This document shows positions 8,527-18,023 of a stretch of DNA of 64,000 nt, one piece after another (positions within the stretch are counted from its first letter, which is position 1; each line of letters opens with the position of its first letter). The DNA lies in NCBI GenBank assembly GCA_049700455.1, contig JBNAVJ010000008.1, positions 41,517 to 105,516 of the forward strand, given 5' to 3'. Under the pieces are notes generated by a model. The model was not told the origin of the DNA. It made no database searches and was given only the letters and a program-made list of their open reading frames with translations. This stretch comes from JBNAVJ01 sp049700455 (GTDB taxonomy: Bacteria > Bacteroidota > Ignavibacteria > Tepidaquicellales > Tepidaquicellaceae). Made by a program: the position numbers and the translations under genes.

Positions 8527-9774
8527 ATGGCTTTCTCTGACGAAATCAGAAGTATTTATCAAGCCCAGTTACAGGAACTTAAAGAAAGTGGCTTATTTAA
8601 AGAAGAAAGGGCAATTTGTGCTCCACAAGACTCAGAAATCGAAGTTGAATTTCCAATTGGCTCGGCTCGAAAGAAAGTGATAAATATGTGTGCAAATAAC
8701 TATCTTGGTTTGTCATCACACCCTGAAGTCGTTAAGGCAGCTCATCAAGGACTTGATCACCGAGGTTATGGAATGTCTTCCGTTAGATTTATTTGTGGGA
8801 CTCAGGATATTCACAAAGAACTGGAACGTAAACTTACCGAATTTCTTGGAACTGAAGATACAATTCTTTTCCCTTCGTGTATGGATGCTAATGCTGGTGT
8901 CTTTGAAGCAATTCTGACTGAACAGGATGTGATGATAGCAGATAGACTTGTTCATGCCTCTATAATTGATGGAATGAGACTCTGCAAAGCACAAAATGAT
9001 TCATTCAAGCATTCTGATATGAACCATCTGGAGCAAAAACTCCAATTACATCAGGACAAACGCATCAGGATGATTATTACTGATGGAGCATTTTCAATGG
9101 ATGGAGATCTTGCAAGACTTGATAAAATAGTTGAGCTTGCTGAGAAGTATAACGCAATGGTTTTTGTCGATGACTCCCACGCAACTGGTTATATAGGAAA
9201 AACAGGTAGAGGCACTCACGAATACTACAATGTAATGGGAAAAATTGATATTATTACAACTACATTGGGTAAGGCACTTGGCGGGGCATCTGGTGGCTGC
9301 GTCTCCGGGAGAAGAGAACTGGTCGAGATGTGTAGACAAAAAGCTCGTCCGTATCTGTTTTCAAATACTGTTGCCCCTGTAATTGTAGAAGGAGCACTTA
9401 AAGTCCTTGATATAATTTCTAAATCAACTGAGCGAAGGGATAAACTTGAACAAAATACTCAGTTCTGGAGAAAAGGGCTAACAGAGGCTGGTTTCATTAT
9501 TAAAGAAGGAGAAACATCTATCGTACCTGTGATGCTTTTTAATGCAAAGTTATCGCAAGACTTTGCAAAAGACCTTTACGAAGAAGGAATTTATGCAGTT
9601 GGGTTCTTCTTTCCGGTAGTCCCTAAAGGCCAGGCAAGAATAAGAACCCAATTGTCTGCTGCTCACGAAATGCACCACCTGGAAAAAGCTCTTGATGCAT
9701 TCATTAAAGTAGGAAAAAAATATAACATTCTTCACAAGTCTAAACAGGAAATAATAGATATGTACGGAATGTAA
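8527..9774 (+). CDS. Kbl-type alpha-oxoamine synthase, ACP-linked paralogue
   Basis: 415 residues of the PLP-dependent alpha-oxoamine synthase family (Kbl, BioF, HemA, serine palmitoyltransferase). PLP residues are visible: His143 in LVHASIIDG, Asp215 and His218 in VDDSHATG, and the Schiff-base Lys249 in TTLGKALGG. The segment SVRFICGTQ is Kbl-like rather than serine-palmitoyltransferase-like. Compared with the second copy in this window it has Val in place of Asn just before the stacking His, and MDANAG for FDANGG. It follows an acyl carrier protein with a strong ribosome binding site (ggagg). It condenses an amino acid, probably glycine or a relative, with an acyl thioester. Plain glycine C-acetyltransferase activity and an acyl-ACP-using variant are both possible. 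Confidence 0.8.
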   Translation: MAFSDEIRSIYQAQLQELKESGLFKEERAICAPQDSEIEVEFPIGSARKKVINMCANNYLGLSSHPEVVKAAHQGLDHRGYGMSSVRFICGTQDIHKELERKLTEFLGTEDTILFPSCMDANAGVFEAILTEQDVMIADRLVHASIIDGMRLCKAQNDSFKHSDMNHLEQKLQLHQDKRIRMIITDGAFSMDGDLARLDKIVELAEKYNAMVFVDDSHATGYIGKTGRGTHEYYNVMGKIDIITTTLGKALGGASGGCVSGRRELVEMCRQKARPYLFSNTVAPVIVEGALKVLDIISKSTERRDKLEQNTQFWRKGLTEAGFIIKEGETSIVPVMLFNAKLSQDFAKDLYEEGIYAVGFFFPVVPKGQARIRTQLSAAHEMHHLEKALDAFIKVGKKYNILHKSKQEIIDMYGM

Positions 9775-9842
9775 AAAACTGTGAAAAAATTTTATGTAAA
9801 ATCTGATTTTTCATTTCCTTACATTTAGACAAAAGTAATATT

Positions 9843-10448
9843 GTGAAAAAAATAGGCTGGATAATTATTTTATCTTTAATTATAGTTTCTCAAGCTTTCC
9901 CTCAAAAAAATTATGAGTTTATTGGTGCACTTGGAGGAGGAATGTCAATACCGCTGGGGAAATTAAGTGAGGAATACAAATTGGGCTACAATGTAAATTT
10001 AAATTATGGTTTGATGTTTTCTACTGTTACTGAAATGAATATTTCCTTTGTTTACAACAGTTATACAGCTGATTTTCCCGGCTACTATAGGGGCGGTAAA
10101 CTTGAAGTTTCTGCAGTAAATCTTAATTTCCTCCTTGGTAAGATGAATCCGAAAGATAGGTTTAACTTTTATGGGTATGCAGGCATTGGGTTTTCTATTT
10201 ATGATGTCGGCTCGCTCAGTTTTATTGATCAATCAACAGGAAATATGATTTATAGAGACCCTATCCCAATGGAAACAAAGTTTGGATGGAATACAGGTAT
10301 GTGTGGGGTGATAAATCTTTCAAGATCATTTGGACTATATGCAGATATTAGTTATGATTTTTATTTTTACTATGACAGAGTTTCTGAAGATACTGAATTA
10401 CGGTCACATATCCCATTTAAGGCGGGAATATTCTTTGCGTTATTTTAA
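9843..10448 (+). CDS. outer-membrane beta-barrel protein
   Basis: 201 residues starting at GTG, with a signal peptide (MKKIGWIIILSLI..AFPQ). The mature part is built of alternating hydrophobic and aromatic strands separated by turns: GGGMSIPLG, NFYGYAGIGFSIYD, YADISYDFYFYYD. It ends with an aromatic strand (KAGIFFALF). The pattern is that of the small eight-stranded outer-membrane barrel family common in Bacteroidota. No enzyme motif is seen. It lies 68 bp after the oxoamine synthase and is followed by a strong terminator, so it may close that transcript. Confidence 0.75.
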   Translation: MKKIGWIIILSLIIVSQAFPQKNYEFIGALGGGMSIPLGKLSEEYKLGYNVNLNYGLMFSTVTEMNISFVYNSYTADFPGYYRGGKLEVSAVNLNFLLGKMNPKDRFNFYGYAGIGFSIYDVGSLSFIDQSTGNMIYRDPIPMETKFGWNTGMCGVINLSRSFGLYADISYDFYFYYDRVSEDTELRSHIPFKAGIFFALF

Positions 10449-10473
10449 GTTTTGACTTTTGTAATAGAAATTA

Positions 10474-10504
10474 AAAGGGCAACTACTTAAGTTGCCCTTT
10501 CTTA
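10474..10504. terminator. bidirectional rho-independent terminator
   Basis: A perfect 11-bp stem (aaagggcaact/agttgcccttt) with a 5-nt loop. A-rich and T-rich flanks allow it to work in both directions. It lies between the stop codons of the plus-strand barrel gene and the minus-strand secreted protein gene. Confidence 0.85.
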
Positions 10505-10523
10505 TTTGAGGTTGTTACTCTAA

Positions 10524-12167
10524 CTATTTAACAAACATCATCCTTTTTGTTTCAACAAAATTACCTGCTTGCAGTCTATAGAAATAAATTCCGCTGCTCA
10601 GCAGTGAAGCATCAAATCTATATGCATAAGTACCTACATCAAGTTTTGTGTTTACAAGCTGCTCTATCTTGCGTCCTGTAATGTCGTATATTGATAAGGA
10701 AACAAATTCAGATTTGTTCAGAGAGAATTTTATAACAGTTGATGGATTGAATGGATTTGGATAATTTTGTTCAAGCTTAAAACTTAATGGTACTTCTGAA
10801 CTAATTTGTGATATACCCACTGTATTATAATTTACAGTATCAGGTCTAAAATTAGTCCAACCAGCTCCCCAATCAAACGTTCCAAAGGCACCTCTAAAAT
10901 TAACGGCATCAAAAAAGGAGTTTATATTTTGAACATTGGTAACCCTTGATACGTTTAGTAATGGTGACCCCGCTTGTGGTATGAACATAGAGGTTTGCCA
11001 GTTGTTAGTATTAAACCCTCCATAAGCATTAGTAAGCTGGACATCTGAATTCAGGTATAAGGTGTCATTTAAAAATGCAGGGGTTAACATAAATCCAGTT
11101 GGGTTGAAACCTGTAGTTGAAGTTCCAGTTGAGTCAAAGTTCCTTCCACTTATTCCCGCAAATACCAGACTTTTTAATTTTATTGTATCACCCAAACATG
11201 CTTTTGCAACTCCAATTCCATCGAAAAGTATGCCTTTGGGCCATCCCATAAAGACAGAATTGTAACAGTTCTGTAATGAGTTACGTCTCAGATGGAAACC
11301 TTGTTTAAAATTTGGGTTAACTGTAGTGGTATCATATTGTTTTGGCCCAATGAAAGTCATATTTGAAAAAGTTGCCTGTGTTCTTGGAATATTATAATTG
11401 GGGGCTCCATTGTTATCGCTTTCGAATCCGTTGGATCCACTGACGTCCGCAATCAACGGTGATCGAACCGCTAACCCGAACTGTACATTTCCTCTAAATC
11501 CATTATCTGTGTCAAAATCATCATCAACTCCATTGAAAGATACTAAATACTTACAGTTTACAGTTCCCCCAAACCATTCAAATGAGTCGTCACCTCCATA
11601 GCTTACCATTATGTATTCAATAACGGTTTTTCTTCCTACCCCTCCTAGTGTGAGACCGTTAATTTCATTGTTAGGTGAAAGGGCAATACCTGCATATTCG
11701 ATTCTTACAAATTTCATAACTCCAGAACTATCATCGTCATTGTGCCCTCCATAATAAATAGGATTGGCAAATCCTTCTATTGCTGCGGTATCAGCACCTG
11801 TAGTGGTATTGATTGTAGCTCTGCCAAGAATTACCACTCCGCCCCAATCACCTGCGTTTCTTTGCCCCGGAGGAAAAACACTTGTAAAGATTATTGGGTT
11901 TGTTGGTGTTCCGATAGCATTGATAATACCGCCCCTTTCAATGATTAATGAGCCTTTTGAAGGTTTATCGCCATAGATTATTGTTCCCGCTGGTATCACG
12001 ATAGCACCACCCTGTTTAACTTTCACTTCTCCCAATAATAAATATCTCTTAGCAGGATTTAGTGTAATGGTTGAGGTAATGTTTCCAGAAAGAGTGTCAG
12101 TTGGCTGTGAGTAAACTAAGCTGGTTAGTAAAACACTAATAAGCACTGTTAATACTAATTTTCTCAT
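10524..12167 (-). CDS. secreted beta-helix-like protein with type IX sorting domain
   Basis: 547 residues. A signal peptide (1-20) is followed by about 430 residues of short glycine-rich strands such as GGAIVIPAGTIIYGD, GDWGGVVILGRA and the SYGGDDSFEWFGGT repeats, suggestive of a right-handed beta-helix. The end is a type IX secretion domain starting EQNYPNPFNPST (about residue 465) and finishing ETKRMMFVK. Proteins of this type are often found beside TonB receptors in Bacteroidota, as here: the receptor gene lies upstream on the same strand, separated by a terminator. Surface location is well supported; the ligand or enzymatic role is not known. Asp-rich loops (GHNDDDSSG, GVDDDFDTDNG) suggest calcium binding. 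Confidence 0.85.
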   Translation of the reverse strand: MRKLVLTVLISVLLTSLVYSQPTDTLSGNITSTITLNPAKRYLLLGEVKVKQGGAIVIPAGTIIYGDKPSKGSLIIERGGIINAIGTPTNPIIFTSVFPPGQRNAGDWGGVVILGRATINTTTGADTAAIEGFANPIYYGGHNDDDSSGVMKFVRIEYAGIALSPNNEINGLTLGGVGRKTVIEYIMVSYGGDDSFEWFGGTVNCKYLVSFNGVDDDFDTDNGFRGNVQFGLAVRSPLIADVSGSNGFESDNNGAPNYNIPRTQATFSNMTFIGPKQYDTTTVNPNFKQGFHLRRNSLQNCYNSVFMGWPKGILFDGIGVAKACLGDTIKLKSLVFAGISGRNFDSTGTSTTGFNPTGFMLTPAFLNDTLYLNSDVQLTNAYGGFNTNNWQTSMFIPQAGSPLLNVSRVTNVQNINSFFDAVNFRGAFGTFDWGAGWTNFRPDTVNYNTVGISQISSEVPLSFKLEQNYPNPFNPSTVIKFSLNKSEFVSLSIYDITGRKIEQLVNTKLDVGTYAYRFDASLLSSGIYFYRLQAGNFVETKRMMFVK

Positions 12168-12263
12168 TTTTTTGCTCCTGTTTTTGGATTTATAATTATT
12201 TATTACAAAACTACTTATGTTCGGTTAAACATATATTACTGTAACAATAATAAATTGTTAATA

Positions 12264-12300
12264 AAAAAGGCAGATTGTGAAACAAGTAATCTGCCTTTTT
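12264..12300 (-). terminator. rho-independent terminator after the TonB receptor gene
   Basis: A 13-bp perfect stem (aaaaaggcagatt/aatctgccttttt) with an 11-nt loop, rich in T on the 3' side in both directions. Twenty bases separate it from the receptor stop codon. It should separate, or attenuate, transcription between the receptor and the secreted beta-helix protein gene. Confidence 0.85.
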
Positions 12301-12319
12301 ACCTATGAAGATATATACA

Positions 12320-15112
12320 CTAAAACTTGATTCCGAAAGAAAAATTATATGTTCGTCCGATATCGAATGAACGAACAACTTGATCAGTGCCATTAACTTC
12401 TTGTGTAAACTTGACAGAATCATTCAAAAGGTTTTTGATAGATAATTTCAACTCAATGAATTTAAATAGTTTTTGAATTATAGTAATGTCAACCAAATCA
12501 ATACCATTTTCTTCGATGTCACCCAACTGATCAATACCAACTTCTGAAATTCGTTTTCCGAATTTGTTATATGATAAGTTTATAGAAGTTCCAGCTTCTA
12601 AATTGTCATAGTACAAACCAAAATTAATTGTGTAAGGAGACTGTCCCTGCATTTTGCGTGATATCTTTGTCGCATTGGCTCCTGTTCCCGAAAGGTCAAC
12701 TTTTGAATTTATGAGTGAAAGATTGGAGTTTAAAGAAAAGTTTGAGAGAACCTTACTTATAAAACCAAGATTTTTTCTAAGCTCTAATTCGAGTCCTACA
12801 TTGGTGGCTCCCCTTTTTGCATTCTGGAATGTATTCGATTTTGCATCGCTGCTGGCAACAAGGAAAACTCTTTCAATAGGGGCATCAAATTTCTTATAGA
12901 AAACACTTAGTGAAACAATCTCTGCAGCTGAAAGAAAATTTTCAATTCTAATATCAAAATTTCTTACCAGACTTCTTCGTAAATCATAGGGGTTGCCATA
13001 GATGAAAATGTTGGAACTGAAATCATTAAATCCGAATGGTGAAATTTCTCGAAGTTCTGGTCTTGATACTGACTGGAAAAATGAAAATCTTAAGTTTGTG
13101 TTATAGTCTAATGCATAAATCAAATTTACTGAAGGTAGAATATCAACATTTTTTAAGGAAACATCAATTGGTACTCCAGTTCTATCGTGAGAATTCAGTT
13201 TCTGGAAATTATATTCTAGCCTTGCGCCTGTAATAACACGAAACTTTTTATACTGAAAATCTAACATTGCAAAAGCAGCATAATTATCCTCAAAAGCTGT
13301 GTACCTATCAGAAAGGTCTGTAAACTCGGCATATACGATTTTGTTTGTATCAATATTTTCAGGTAAGAATATTGAATCGAGAGGCAATTTCATAATTCTG
13401 TACATCTCGAATATATTTATCTGGTTTGAAAAGTAAGGTGCAAACAATCTTGCTGAAAAGTCACGAGTTGTATGGTTAATTACTCCTCCTATTTTGACCT
13501 TGCTTTGAATATTCTTTATTTTTAATGGTGTCTCGAGGTTTAGTTCTATGTTCCTGAAAATATCCTGTAAATCCGAGAAGAATCTTCCACCTACAGTTGT
13601 ATTTGGATTACCAGTAAAAGAAATTGGAGCCATAAATGGATCATCAGTACCATACTCTCTTTGATAAATCATTGTCTTATAATCTGGTTCTTTAGCCTTG
13701 CTTACAGAGTAGCCTAATTTGAAAGAAAGGCGGGTTTTAGCAAGCTTTTCAAAGTAATGTTCTCCATTCAATTGAGATGATTGAATTTCTCTTACTGTGA
13801 AATGAGTTGAAAAAAGTTTTCGCTCGGCTGTTTGAGGAAAGTAAGTACCTTGCATAAACATAGTTTCATCTTCAGAGGTTAAAATAAAAGAATTTCGCCA
13901 ACTTATTTGGTGATTCAAGCCTATTTTATAAGATGCATTTAAGATGCCACCCCACTGAACATTATAACTGGAGCTTTTCCCCGTAAATTCTTGTTCGATC
14001 CCACCGTCTACAAGATATTCTCGACGTAGAGTGTTCTTATTTTTAAAAGCACTATTGTAAGTATAGGCAAAATATAGCCCTAAGTCGTTATTTAATACTC
14101 TAAAACGATTTCCAGCTGAAATTTGAAAACTTCCATTTAAAGGAGCACGACGATAATTGACTCCCCAATTATTGTTGAAAGCTCTGCCGAAGGTTTTGAG
14201 TTCAGCATTGGTGAAATTTGTGTTGTCTATTTTTTGAGAAGGTATAAATGAGGGTAGTAGCCTATCCCCATTATCAAATCCAGAATTTAAAAATAGTAAT
14301 TTAGACTGGGGTGAATTGGACGTTAGAATATTATTATATGTTGTATTGGTATTATAAGATAATGAACTTGAGAAACCAATACTAAGATTTTCTGGAAATT
14401 CTTTTGTATTAATCTGAACAAGCCCCCCACTAAAGTTCCCGGGCAGATCTGGGGTATAGGATTTTGTAATAATAATGTTTTCCAACAAAGCAGACGGAAT
14501 AATATCAAAGGAAAACGATTTCTTGTCACTTTCAGTACTTGGCAGTTGACTCCCATTGAGCATAGTAACGCTGTATCGCTCATTAATTCCTCGAACATAA
14601 ACATATTTATTATCCACTATGCTTAATCCTGTTACCCGTTTCAAGATTTCAGAAGCTGTAGCATCAGGATTTTTTTTAATTTGTTGTTCACTTACCCCGT
14701 CTGTTATATTTTCAGAGCTCTTTCTTACTGACAACAATGCGGATTCATTCGAAAGAGATATGGTTGCTTCAACATTGATTATTTCTGTGCTTAGTCCATC
14801 TATTTCAAGAGCAACATTGAGGTTAGTAACTTTTTTAGGATTCACAACAACTCCTTCTATCACTTTGTCAGTGTAACCAATATAAGAAACCTTTATTTGA
14901 TAAGTCCCACCGGGAAGATTTTCAATTCTGAAAAATCCATCTAAATCTGTAATTGCTCCATATGAGGTATTAATAATTTTGATTGTAGCTCCTACTAATG
15001 GTTCTGAGTTTTGTGCATCTATTACTTTTCCTTCGATGCTCTGGGCGGAAGTGTGATTTGCGAAAAGAAAAAATAAAATTAAATTAAAAAACAGTATGTA
15101 TATCTTCTTCAT
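12320..15112 (-). CDS. TonB-dependent outer membrane receptor
   Basis: 930 residues when started at MKKIYILFF, which gives a clean signal peptide ending HTSAQS; an upstream ATG would add nine residues before it. Residues about 25-110 are a carboxypeptidase-regulatory-like domain (IEGKVIDAQNSEPLVGATI). The plug domain follows (KRVTGLSIVDNKYVYVRGI, DLPGNFSGGLVQI) and then a 22-strand barrel ending GRTYNFSFGIKF with a terminal phenylalanine. The protein takes up a large substrate using TonB energy. The plug reads like the class of Bacteroidota receptors annotated as outer membrane or carboxypeptidase-regulatory-like proteins, not a SusC/RagA type: no SusD gene adjoins. The neighbouring secreted type IX protein may cooperate with it. 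Confidence 0.9.
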   Translation of the reverse strand: MKKIYILFFNLILFFLFANHTSAQSIEGKVIDAQNSEPLVGATIKIINTSYGAITDLDGFFRIENLPGGTYQIKVSYIGYTDKVIEGVVVNPKKVTNLNVALEIDGLSTEIINVEATISLSNESALLSVRKSSENITDGVSEQQIKKNPDATASEILKRVTGLSIVDNKYVYVRGINERYSVTMLNGSQLPSTESDKKSFSFDIIPSALLENIIITKSYTPDLPGNFSGGLVQINTKEFPENLSIGFSSSLSYNTNTTYNNILTSNSPQSKLLFLNSGFDNGDRLLPSFIPSQKIDNTNFTNAELKTFGRAFNNNWGVNYRRAPLNGSFQISAGNRFRVLNNDLGLYFAYTYNSAFKNKNTLRREYLVDGGIEQEFTGKSSSYNVQWGGILNASYKIGLNHQISWRNSFILTSEDETMFMQGTYFPQTAERKLFSTHFTVREIQSSQLNGEHYFEKLAKTRLSFKLGYSVSKAKEPDYKTMIYQREYGTDDPFMAPISFTGNPNTTVGGRFFSDLQDIFRNIELNLETPLKIKNIQSKVKIGGVINHTTRDFSARLFAPYFSNQINIFEMYRIMKLPLDSIFLPENIDTNKIVYAEFTDLSDRYTAFEDNYAAFAMLDFQYKKFRVITGARLEYNFQKLNSHDRTGVPIDVSLKNVDILPSVNLIYALDYNTNLRFSFFQSVSRPELREISPFGFNDFSSNIFIYGNPYDLRRSLVRNFDIRIENFLSAAEIVSLSVFYKKFDAPIERVFLVASSDAKSNTFQNAKRGATNVGLELELRKNLGFISKVLSNFSLNSNLSLINSKVDLSGTGANATKISRKMQGQSPYTINFGLYYDNLEAGTSINLSYNKFGKRISEVGIDQLGDIEENGIDLVDITIIQKLFKFIELKLSIKNLLNDSVKFTQEVNGTDQVVRSFDIGRTYNFSFGIKF

Positions 15113-15280
15113 AGTTTTTAGATTTATTTTACTATACAAACATACTTCGCCTATATTAATATGTTGTTACGGTATATTAAGATATCTTAAAAGAAATGTT
15201 AAATAATATTAAAGATAGAATGTTTGTATTTTATTTAGTATTTTTAAAATATATGTTTTTGCAAAATAAATACATCAGGT

Positions 15281-16543
15281 ATGTACAGGAGAACAAAATA
15301 TGACTTTAAACAGGAGTTAAATCTTATTAGAGAAGCGGGTCTTTATAAAGAGGAAGGTGTTTTAGTGACTGATCAAGGGCCACGAATCAAAGTTAGTTTT
15401 CCTGCTGGTTCTGAACCAAAAGAAGTGATAAATTTTTGTTCAAACAATTATCTGGGTCTTGCCAATCATCCTGAAATTATCGAGGCGGCAAAACGTACAC
15501 TTGATATTTATGGGTTTGGTCTGGCATCAGTGAGGTTTATATGTGGGACACAAAATATTCATAAAGGTCTAGAGGAGAAAATTTCAGAGTTTTATGGTAC
15601 GGAGGATACGATCCTTTATTCCAGTTGTTTTGATGCAAATGGAGGCCTTTTTGAAAGCATATTAGGATCTGATGATGTGGTTATTACAGATGAACTTAAC
15701 CATGCAAGCATTATTGATGGTATACGTTTATGTAAAGCAAGGAGGTTAATATATAAGCACAGTGATATGAAGTCTCTGGAAGAAAAGTTAGTTCTTTCTC
15801 GTGAAGGAACTGATATATGGGATCACACAGGATTAGCACAGGAGCCAAAACCCGCGCGAAATATTATGATAGCAACTGATGGTGTGTTCTCGATGGATGG
15901 GGATGTTGCAAAGTTAAAAGACATTATTTCTCTTGCAAATAAATATGATGCACTTGTGATGGTTGATGATTCTCATGCTACTGGTTTCTTTGGAAAGACA
16001 GGACGGGGTTCTATTGAATACTGTGATGTAATGGGGGAGGTTGACATAATTACTTCAACATTAGGAAAAGCAATGGGTGGTGCATCTGGAGGTTTTACCA
16101 CAGGGAAAAAAGAAATAATTTCTTTATTGAGACAACGTTCCCGACCATATCTTTTTTCAAATACTCTTGCACCTTCAATTGTGGGTGCTGCTATTAAAGC
16201 ATTTGAACTCCTTGAACAAAGCGATAATCTACGTTCCAGATTATTTGAGAATACTCAATATTTCAGAGCTGAGATGACTAAACTTGGTTTTGATATTACC
16301 GAAAGTATACACCCAATTACGCCAGTGTTATTCCGTAAGTTTGAGAATGATGCAAAATTAGCGCAATCAATGGCGTATGAACTCTTTCAGGAAGGAATTT
16401 ATGTTGTTGGATTTTCTTATCCGGTTGTTCCTCGCGGACAGGCAAGGATAAGAGTCCAGATATCAGCTGCGCATTCGCGTGATGACCTTGATAAATGTAT
16501 TTCTGCATTTGCAAAAGTGGGAAAGAAGTTAAATGTAATTTAA
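15281..16543 (+). CDS. kbl: glycine C-acetyltransferase (2-amino-3-ketobutyrate CoA ligase)
   Basis: 420 residues, close to the standard Kbl pattern throughout: [53 protein letters not shown] with His141, [11 protein letters not shown] with Asp230/His232, and the PLP-binding Lys263 in STLGKAMGG. It interconverts glycine plus acetyl-CoA with 2-amino-3-ketobutyrate in threonine catabolism. An insert of about 20 residues (around 173-194) precedes the strand ending in [12 protein letters not shown]. No threonine dehydrogenase gene is adjacent; instead a lipopolysaccharide export permease gene starts one base after its stop. It is the second family member in 7 kb. Confidence 0.88.
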   Translation: MYRRTKYDFKQELNLIREAGLYKEEGVLVTDQGPRIKVSFPAGSEPKEVINFCSNNYLGLANHPEIIEAAKRTLDIYGFGLASVRFICGTQNIHKGLEEKISEFYGTEDTILYSSCFDANGGLFESILGSDDVVITDELNHASIIDGIRLCKARRLIYKHSDMKSLEEKLVLSREGTDIWDHTGLAQEPKPARNIMIATDGVFSMDGDVAKLKDIISLANKYDALVMVDDSHATGFFGKTGRGSIEYCDVMGEVDIITSTLGKAMGGASGGFTTGKKEIISLLRQRSRPYLFSNTLAPSIVGAAIKAFELLEQSDNLRSRLFENTQYFRAEMTKLGFDITESIHPITPVLFRKFENDAKLAQSMAYELFQEGIYVVGFSYPVVPRGQARIRVQISAAHSRDDLDKCISAFAKVGKKLNVI

Positions 16544-16544
16544 C

Positions 16545-17879
16545 TTGTTAGTATATCGTTATATAATAAGAAATCATATACTCCCTTTTCTTTTCTCTCT
16601 GGGTACATTAGTATTTCTATTTTTATTCCAGTTTTTGATGAAATCGATTGACCAGTTGGTAGGAAAAGGGTTAAGTATCTGGATAATTATACAACTTATA
16701 GTTTTAAATCTTGCCTGGATACTAACGCTTGCTGTTCCTATGTCGGTTTTAGTTTCTACTCTTATGGCATTTGGTTCTATGGCATCTGCAAATGAAATTA
16801 CAATCTTTAAAACGAGCGGTATTAGTTTACCTAAAATGATGATGCCTGTTTTAGTAATATCATTAATTATTACCTATTTGATGATATTGTTTAATAACAA
16901 TGTATTACCTGAAGCCAATCATAAGGCAAGAGTTTTGCTTGGTGATATTTCAAGAACCAAACCAACATTTTTTCTTGAGTCAGGGAAGTTTTCTGATGAT
17001 ATTAATGGAGTTAGAATTTATGTAGAGAAAACCTTCGAAAACAGTAATAAACTGAAAGGGATTTTTATTTATGACTATTCCTCACCTGAAGTTAGAAATT
17101 TAATTACTGCGGAGGAGGGAGATATAGGATTTACCTCAGATTTCACAAACATTGTAATGAATTTACAGAATGGAGAAATTCATCAGCTGAATAATAAGAA
17201 TTATCTTGAAAAATACAGGAAAGTATTATTCAAAAATCACAGAATTATTCTTCCAGCTGCTGGATTTGGATTTCAACGCTCTTCTGACAATGTTTTTATC
17301 CGCGGAGATAGAGAATTATCAGCAAGTGATATGAGAAGAATTGTTGATAGCATTTATAAGGATATATCTACAGTCAATAAGAATTTTATAAATGGAATAC
17401 AATCGGAATTTGAATTTTATAAAAAGCTGAATTTTGTTGATACTTCCTTTAGTAAATCATTGTTAGGGGCTAATATAGCGAAGCAGACATTTTCAGATAT
17501 AATCCCTCCTGATACATTAATTAATAGGTATAGAAGGACTTTGAGCTATTTAGAGCAATTAAACAATCAAAGGAAATTAACATTCGAACTTGAACGTCAG
17601 GCGGATAGTTATGAAGTAGAGATTTATAAAAAATATTCAATTCCATTTGCCTGTATTGTATTTACTCTTATAGGAGCACCTCTGGGATATCGAGTAAAAA
17701 AAGGAGGTTTTGGTGTTGCCTCTGGATTATCACTATTGTTTTTCCTGCTTTACTGGGCATCCTTAATTGGGGGGGAAAAATTAGCCGATAGAGATATTAT
17801 CAGTCCCTTTTTAGGAATGTGGCTTGTAAATATAATTTTAGGGGGATTTGGTTTGTATTTAATGTTTAAATCTTCTTAA
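16545..17879 (+). CDS. LptF/LptG-family permease (YjgP/YjgQ)
   Basis: 444 residues. I accept the TTG start because the resulting MLVYRYIIRNHILPFLFSL is exactly the family N-terminus, and the start lies one base after the kbl stop. There are three N-terminal membrane helices, including the family segment ILTLAVPMSVLVSTLMAFG. A periplasmic beta-jellyroll follows at about 110-330, then three C-terminal helices (FACIVFTLIGAPLGYR). The protein forms part of the LptB2FG ABC transporter that extracts lipopolysaccharide from the inner membrane. Only one of the F/G pair is present and it is longer than the roughly 360-residue enterobacterial proteins, mostly through an enlarged periplasmic region. No lptB is nearby. 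Confidence 0.88.
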   Translation: MLVYRYIIRNHILPFLFSLGTLVFLFLFQFLMKSIDQLVGKGLSIWIIIQLIVLNLAWILTLAVPMSVLVSTLMAFGSMASANEITIFKTSGISLPKMMMPVLVISLIITYLMILFNNNVLPEANHKARVLLGDISRTKPTFFLESGKFSDDINGVRIYVEKTFENSNKLKGIFIYDYSSPEVRNLITAEEGDIGFTSDFTNIVMNLQNGEIHQLNNKNYLEKYRKVLFKNHRIILPAAGFGFQRSSDNVFIRGDRELSASDMRRIVDSIYKDISTVNKNFINGIQSEFEFYKKLNFVDTSFSKSLLGANIAKQTFSDIIPPDTLINRYRRTLSYLEQLNNQRKLTFELERQADSYEVEIYKKYSIPFACIVFTLIGAPLGYRVKKGGFGVASGLSLLFFLLYWASLIGGEKLADRDIISPFLGMWLVNIILGGFGLYLMFKSS

Positions 17880-17908
17880 GTATATTATTATGTATTAAGT
17901 TTAACTTT

Positions 17909-18004
17909 TGTCAAGCCCCGAACAATATGATGGTACCCAACCCCGTCAGGTTCGGAAGAAAGCAGCGGTAAGTACTTATCATATGTGATTCGGGTGTCTT
18001 GACA
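17909..18004 (+). ncRNA. ffs: signal recognition particle RNA, small bacterial (4.5S-like) form
   Basis: The conserved domain IV core is plain at about 17945-17968: gtcaggttcggaag with the GGAA loop, then aagcagc. The ends pair (gtcaag at 17910-17915 with cttgac at 17998-18003), closing a hairpin of about 95 nt, and a run of six T follows directly as a terminator. The RNA binds Ffh to target nascent membrane proteins. It lies between the permease gene and the oxidoreductase gene on the same strand. Confidence 0.93.
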
Positions 18005-18023
18005 TTTTTTAAATATATTACCA

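Noticed and set aside
9775..9842. AT-only inverted repeat (tgaaaaa/tttttca) after the oxoamine synthase
   Set aside because: Stem without G-C support beyond one pair and no T-run; likely chance.
12211..12423. Minus-strand 70-residue open frame over the TonB receptor end and its terminator
   Set aside because: It lies across a strong terminator and in a different frame of the receptor gene; shadow of the real gene.
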